Assembly: GCA_949987565.1 (NCBI GenBank) | Contig: OX465102.1 | Span: 18,178,968 to 18,242,967 of the forward strand | Length of the DNA stretch: 64,000 nt | Source: Luidia sarsii | Taxonomy: Eukaryota; Echinodermata; Asteroidea; Paxillosida; Luidiidae | Direction: 5' to 3' | Shown: positions 60,901 through 64,000 of the stretch, one piece after another | How positions within the stretch are numbered: position 1 is the first letter of the stretch | Layout of the letters: every line of letters starts with the position of its first letter | The notes under the pieces: generated by a model | Seen by the model: the letters and a program-made list of their open reading frames with translations, nothing else | The model's database searches: none | Told to the model about the DNA's origin: nothing | Position numbers and translations under genes: made by a program

Positions 60901-62560
60901 TTCTGTGGTAAAGATGAATTCTCTACTAGGCTATATGGAGTCAAGCCAAAAACTCAGGCCTTTGCAAACTAGATTGTAACCTGGTTAACACTGATGCTTC
61001 ACCTTTGAACCTATTTATAACTAATACACAACCTGTCATTTGAAGGAAATCCAGATTGACTTTCTTTTTATAACATGGTTAACCCATGCTTTACCTCTCA
61101 ACCAGGTTGCAACTAGTGCTTAACCCGCAAAACAAGATTGATTTCATTAAACCCGGTTCACACAAATGTCTGATAATCACTTCATAACTAGTCTAGTCAA
61201 GTGGTCATTCTATGTCATCTATTGTGTCCATAACACAATTAAATCATCTAAATACTGCATGTACACTCACACAAGCGAAGTAATTCATAGTTTATAGAAA
61301 ACGGAAATTGTAACGAAAGATTGAAACTACTGTAGCAAGCGCCACCCCTCCTTGTCACTGAAACCTCAAATTATGGGACCGCAAAACCCCTTTCTTAACA
61401 AACACAGGTCCAACAAATATTTACAAAAGAAAATCTTTGTACATTTGCTTTTTACAGATAAACAACTGTCATTAGTTTTAAAACTCTCGAAACCCATGTT
61501 TACCAGCAACCAAACCCTTGAAAATGTTGCAGGTCACCAGACTTAACATAAAAATAAACTTTCTTTCCTTCTATTTTTCTGTCTGTACTTAAAAACACAC
61601 TCTCTTTTACTCACTAATATCCTTCAACAGAATTCAACTTTTTTTGGTTTTTTTCTTTTTCTCTTTTTTCTACAGATATTTACAATGTGTTGGCAGCAGA
61701 CATTTCATTTCCTAAGGCAAGGGACAGGCTTTGATGGTTGGAGAGAGACAAAAGAAAGTACATCTCCCCAAGATGAAAATGTCACCGCACACATTTTTTT
61801 TTCATCCCTGCTCGAGTCATTTAACAGATGCTGTATTGAGATTAAACAGAATATAGGTCAGTTCTCTTATCAAAATATACATATACATGTACATGATTCT
61901 GCCATTGGGAAAGGTGTGTGCTGGGAATCCAACCTGATTTGTCAGATTTGACAAAAGAGAGACAATGACATTGCTCATTGGGTATTGCTCCAAAAACGGC
62001 CCCCAAAGAAGATTTGAAGAGGAAGTGTTCTTCGACCATTCACAAAAGTCGGAAATTACTCTGGGACAATGAAGGACTCAATCAATATCCATCTTGTCGT
62101 TCTGCAACATTTGTGTATGACACCAGACAACGCTCCGGAGGCATTTGTACATTTCGTTATTGAAATGTACAACTGGGCTTCAATTATGAAGAGCTTTCCT
62201 CCACGATGCAAAGTATCTACTCAGGGGAATCTGTGGAATTCATTTTTTGTTTTACAAGCCAGACTCCCAGTCATTTGACAGATAGGAGGTTCTGGATCAC
62301 GTATCATCTATTAAAGCACTTGGCACTTCAGAAAGCAGATAGGTTGTACTTGTGCTTTGAAGGTTACGGCAGTGGTTCGGTAGAGAAATGGACAGAGACG
62401 TATGTATCTATGCTACTTGTACCACAGCATAGTTGCATAGTCATTGCACTTTGGAAGAGTGCGTACTGAGCCCGCAACTTAACCACTTCCTGAATGGGCT
62501 GGCAGTATTGAAACAATACACGTCTATTGTTTATGACGCATGGACTGGGGTGCTCATTCA
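57944..62560 (-). other. Repeat-poor stretch, candidate 3' UTR of the ETS gene
   Basis: No exon is recognised on either strand. It lies downstream of the ETS stop codon, is AT-rich and nearly lacks MITEs, SINEs and GTACAT arrays. That is consistent with transcribed 3' UTR, but this is inference from repeat depletion alone. Confidence 0.35.
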
Positions 62561-62635
62561 GAGTCACAACATGCTTAACTCAGGTTGGACACGATGGGCA
62601 GTTGTGTCTGCCCCAGGCCAAGCATTCAGCCATGA

Positions 62636-63225
62636 ATGGCCCATACCGGGCACCTTGGCCTTGTAATGGCCTATACCTGGCACCTTGGCCTTGTAATGGC
62701 CCATACCGGGCACCTTGGCCCTGTAATGGCCCATACCGGGCACCTTGGCCCTGTAATGGCCCATACTGGGCACCTTGGCCATGTAATGGCCCATACCGGG
62801 CACCTTGGCCCTGTAATGGCCCATACCGGGCACCTTGACCCTGTAATGGCCTATACCGGGCACCTTGGCCCTGTAATGGCCCATACCGGGCACCTTGGCC
62901 CTGTAATGGCCCATACTGGGCACCTTGGCCATGTAATGGCCCATACCGGGCACCTTGGCCCTGTAATGGCCCATACCGGGCACCTTGACCCTGTAATGGC
63001 CTATACCGGGCACCTTGACCCTGTAATGGCCCATACCGGGCACCTTGGCCCTGTAATGGCCCATAACGGGCACCTTGGCCATGTAATGGCCCATACCGGG
63101 CACCTTGGCCCTGTAATGGCCCATACCGGGCACCTTGGCCCTGTAATGGCCCATACCGGGCACCTTGGCCCTGTAATGGCCTATACCGGGCACGATGGCC
63201 CATACCGGGCACCTTGGCTCAGCGG
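62636..63225. repeat. 30-bp minisatellite with 150-bp higher-order unit
   Basis: About 19 units of CCCATACCGGGCACCTTGGC plus CCTGTAATGG. Marker variants recur every five units: ATACTGGG/CCATG at 62760, 62910 and (diverged) 63060; TTGACC at 62820 and 62970; CCTATA at 62850 and 63000. It lies 350-940 bases past the ETS stop. Long open frames on both strands follow from the unit being divisible by three. Confidence 0.95.
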
Positions 63226-63572
63226 ACATCAACTCTGTGTTTGCAGTCCCCCAGCATGAATTTACAAAATCTATTGGACATTTTCCCCCAATTATTTCAT
63301 TCTGTTTGAATCTGCCCCCATGAATTTGATGCAGCACTCACGTGGCACTAACTGCGGAACCAAGTTCTCTTCTGTGGGACCAAGTTCTCTTCTTTGAATA
63401 GGATCCAATCCATACCAGCTCAAGGCAGGCCATACCCGAACAAATGTCTTCGTCAGACGGCTGAAAGCAAAACAAAATTCAATCTGACAAAAAAAAAACC
63501 CCACTGAACTTTGTGATAGGAATGAAGCAGGAGTCTTACGTCGGCCCCTTCAGGTCAAGCCAGGACCAAGAC

Positions 63573-63675
63573 TCAGCTACACTCCACCTCGATGATGTTC
63601 TTCGGGATCTCGCAGAATTTGTAGACGAGGCGTTGGCCATCGACCTTTGCCAGGATGCCTCTCTGATAGTAGTAT
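63573..63675 (-). CDS. ELF: ETS transcription factor (ELF/E74 type), last coding exon, partial gene
   Basis: After the acceptor CTCTTTACAG the exon reads, from its second base, [20 protein letters not shown], then [13 protein letters not shown] and TGA. This is helix 3 and the last strands of the ETS DNA-binding domain, with the tyrosines and arginine that contact [23 protein letters not shown] marks the ELF1/2/4 and Drosophila E74 subfamily. The protein ends about 13 residues after the domain, as in E74, unlike vertebrate ELF1/2/4 which continue for hundreds of residues. The first base completes a split codon, presumably the conserved Arg before YYY. Upstream exons are beyond 64000. Confidence 0.9.
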
Positions 63676-63867
63676 CTGTAAAGAGATAAGGGGAAAAATG
63701 GGCATTGTGAACATTTAGATGGCCATACATCATCTCTAATAGAGAAACACTCAGGAGAACAAAATTAAAATGGATCAGTGAAGTAAGCACCATCGATATA
63801 TCAATTTCACGTCGATATCGATATTGCTGATATACAGTTTTTGATTAAATCGATTTATCAAATTTTT

Positions 63868-64000
63868 CGACAGTGCTTACAGTGAAGAGGTCAAAAGAAA
63901 ACTTAGGTGGAAATGGATTGGCCGTGTGCTAAGAATGAAGGAATAGAGCCAGTGTTACTGCACTTTCCTGGGCACCAGAAGGCAAAAGGAGAGTGGGGCG
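63868..64000 (+). mobile_element. Non-LTR retrotransposon 3' tail fragment
   Basis: Plus-strand translation gives LRWKWIGRVLRMKE then a stop, and in another frame ALSWAPEGKRR. This is the usual C-terminal tail of LINE reverse transcriptase ORFs (RW.WIGHVLRM...P..AL.W.P.GKR.RGRP). It has a stop and a frameshift and runs off the window. Confidence 0.65.

Noticed and set aside
62564..63337. Open frames of 200-257 residues on both strands with MGHYRAKVPG-type repeats
   Set aside because: They are translations of the 30-bp minisatellite, open in several frames because the unit is divisible by three; no unique domain or splice context.

Overview
The window is eukaryotic nuclear DNA from an animal. 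Genes are split into short exons with GT-AG introns, intergenic DNA is crowded with small inverted-repeat transposons, and the proteins are metazoan. Hexamer GTACAT arrays, hundreds-of-bp foldback repeats and tRNA-derived SINEs suggest a marine invertebrate, probably a deuterostome (amphioxus, hemichordate or echinoderm). The sequence alone does not settle which.

Four genes are supported. (1) 6796-24954, minus strand: the first two coding exons of a SHROOM-family actin regulator. Its PDZ domain is divided by an intron of about 17.9 kb, and the rest of the gene lies beyond position 1. (2) 31099-37707, minus strand: a complete seven-exon prostaglandin reductase 2 (PTGR2), 355 residues. (3) 39743-55470, plus strand: a complete 18-coding-exon NFXL1, 898 residues, with a RING-type finger, a long array of NF-X1 zinc fingers, a basic/coiled segment and a C-terminal membrane anchor. 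(4) 63573-63675, minus strand: the last coding exon of an ETS factor of the ELF/E74 type. Its upstream exons lie beyond the right edge, and a repeat-poor stretch down to about 57.9 kb may be its 3' UTR.

PTGR2 and NFXL1 are divergent. About 0.7 kb containing two GC boxes separates the PTGR2 start codon from a probable non-coding first exon of NFXL1, so they may share a bidirectional promoter. I joined exons by hand. Reading phase closes at every junction in both complete genes, which is the main reason for the high confidence.

Layout: 1-6.8 kb is Shroom intron full of foldback repeats and GTACAT arrays; 6.8-25 kb is Shroom with its giant intron; 25-31 kb is intergenic MITEs and a 190-bp satellite; 31-37.7 kb is PTGR2; 37.7-39.7 kb is the promoter region and NFXL1 5' UTR; 39.7-55.5 kb is NFXL1; 55.5-57.9 kb is a quiet intergenic stretch; 57.9-63.7 kb is the ETS 3' region with a 30-bp minisatellite; a LINE tail fragment sits at the right edge.

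The most unusual signals are in the repeats. One foldback family carries an exact copy of the metazoan histone-mRNA 3' stem-loop followed by an AAAGAG purine stretch. Two minisatellites show higher-order structure. A satellite has grown from a tRNA-SINE body. The 3' end of NFXL1 coding exon 2, with its splice donor, has been tandemly duplicated into the following intron.
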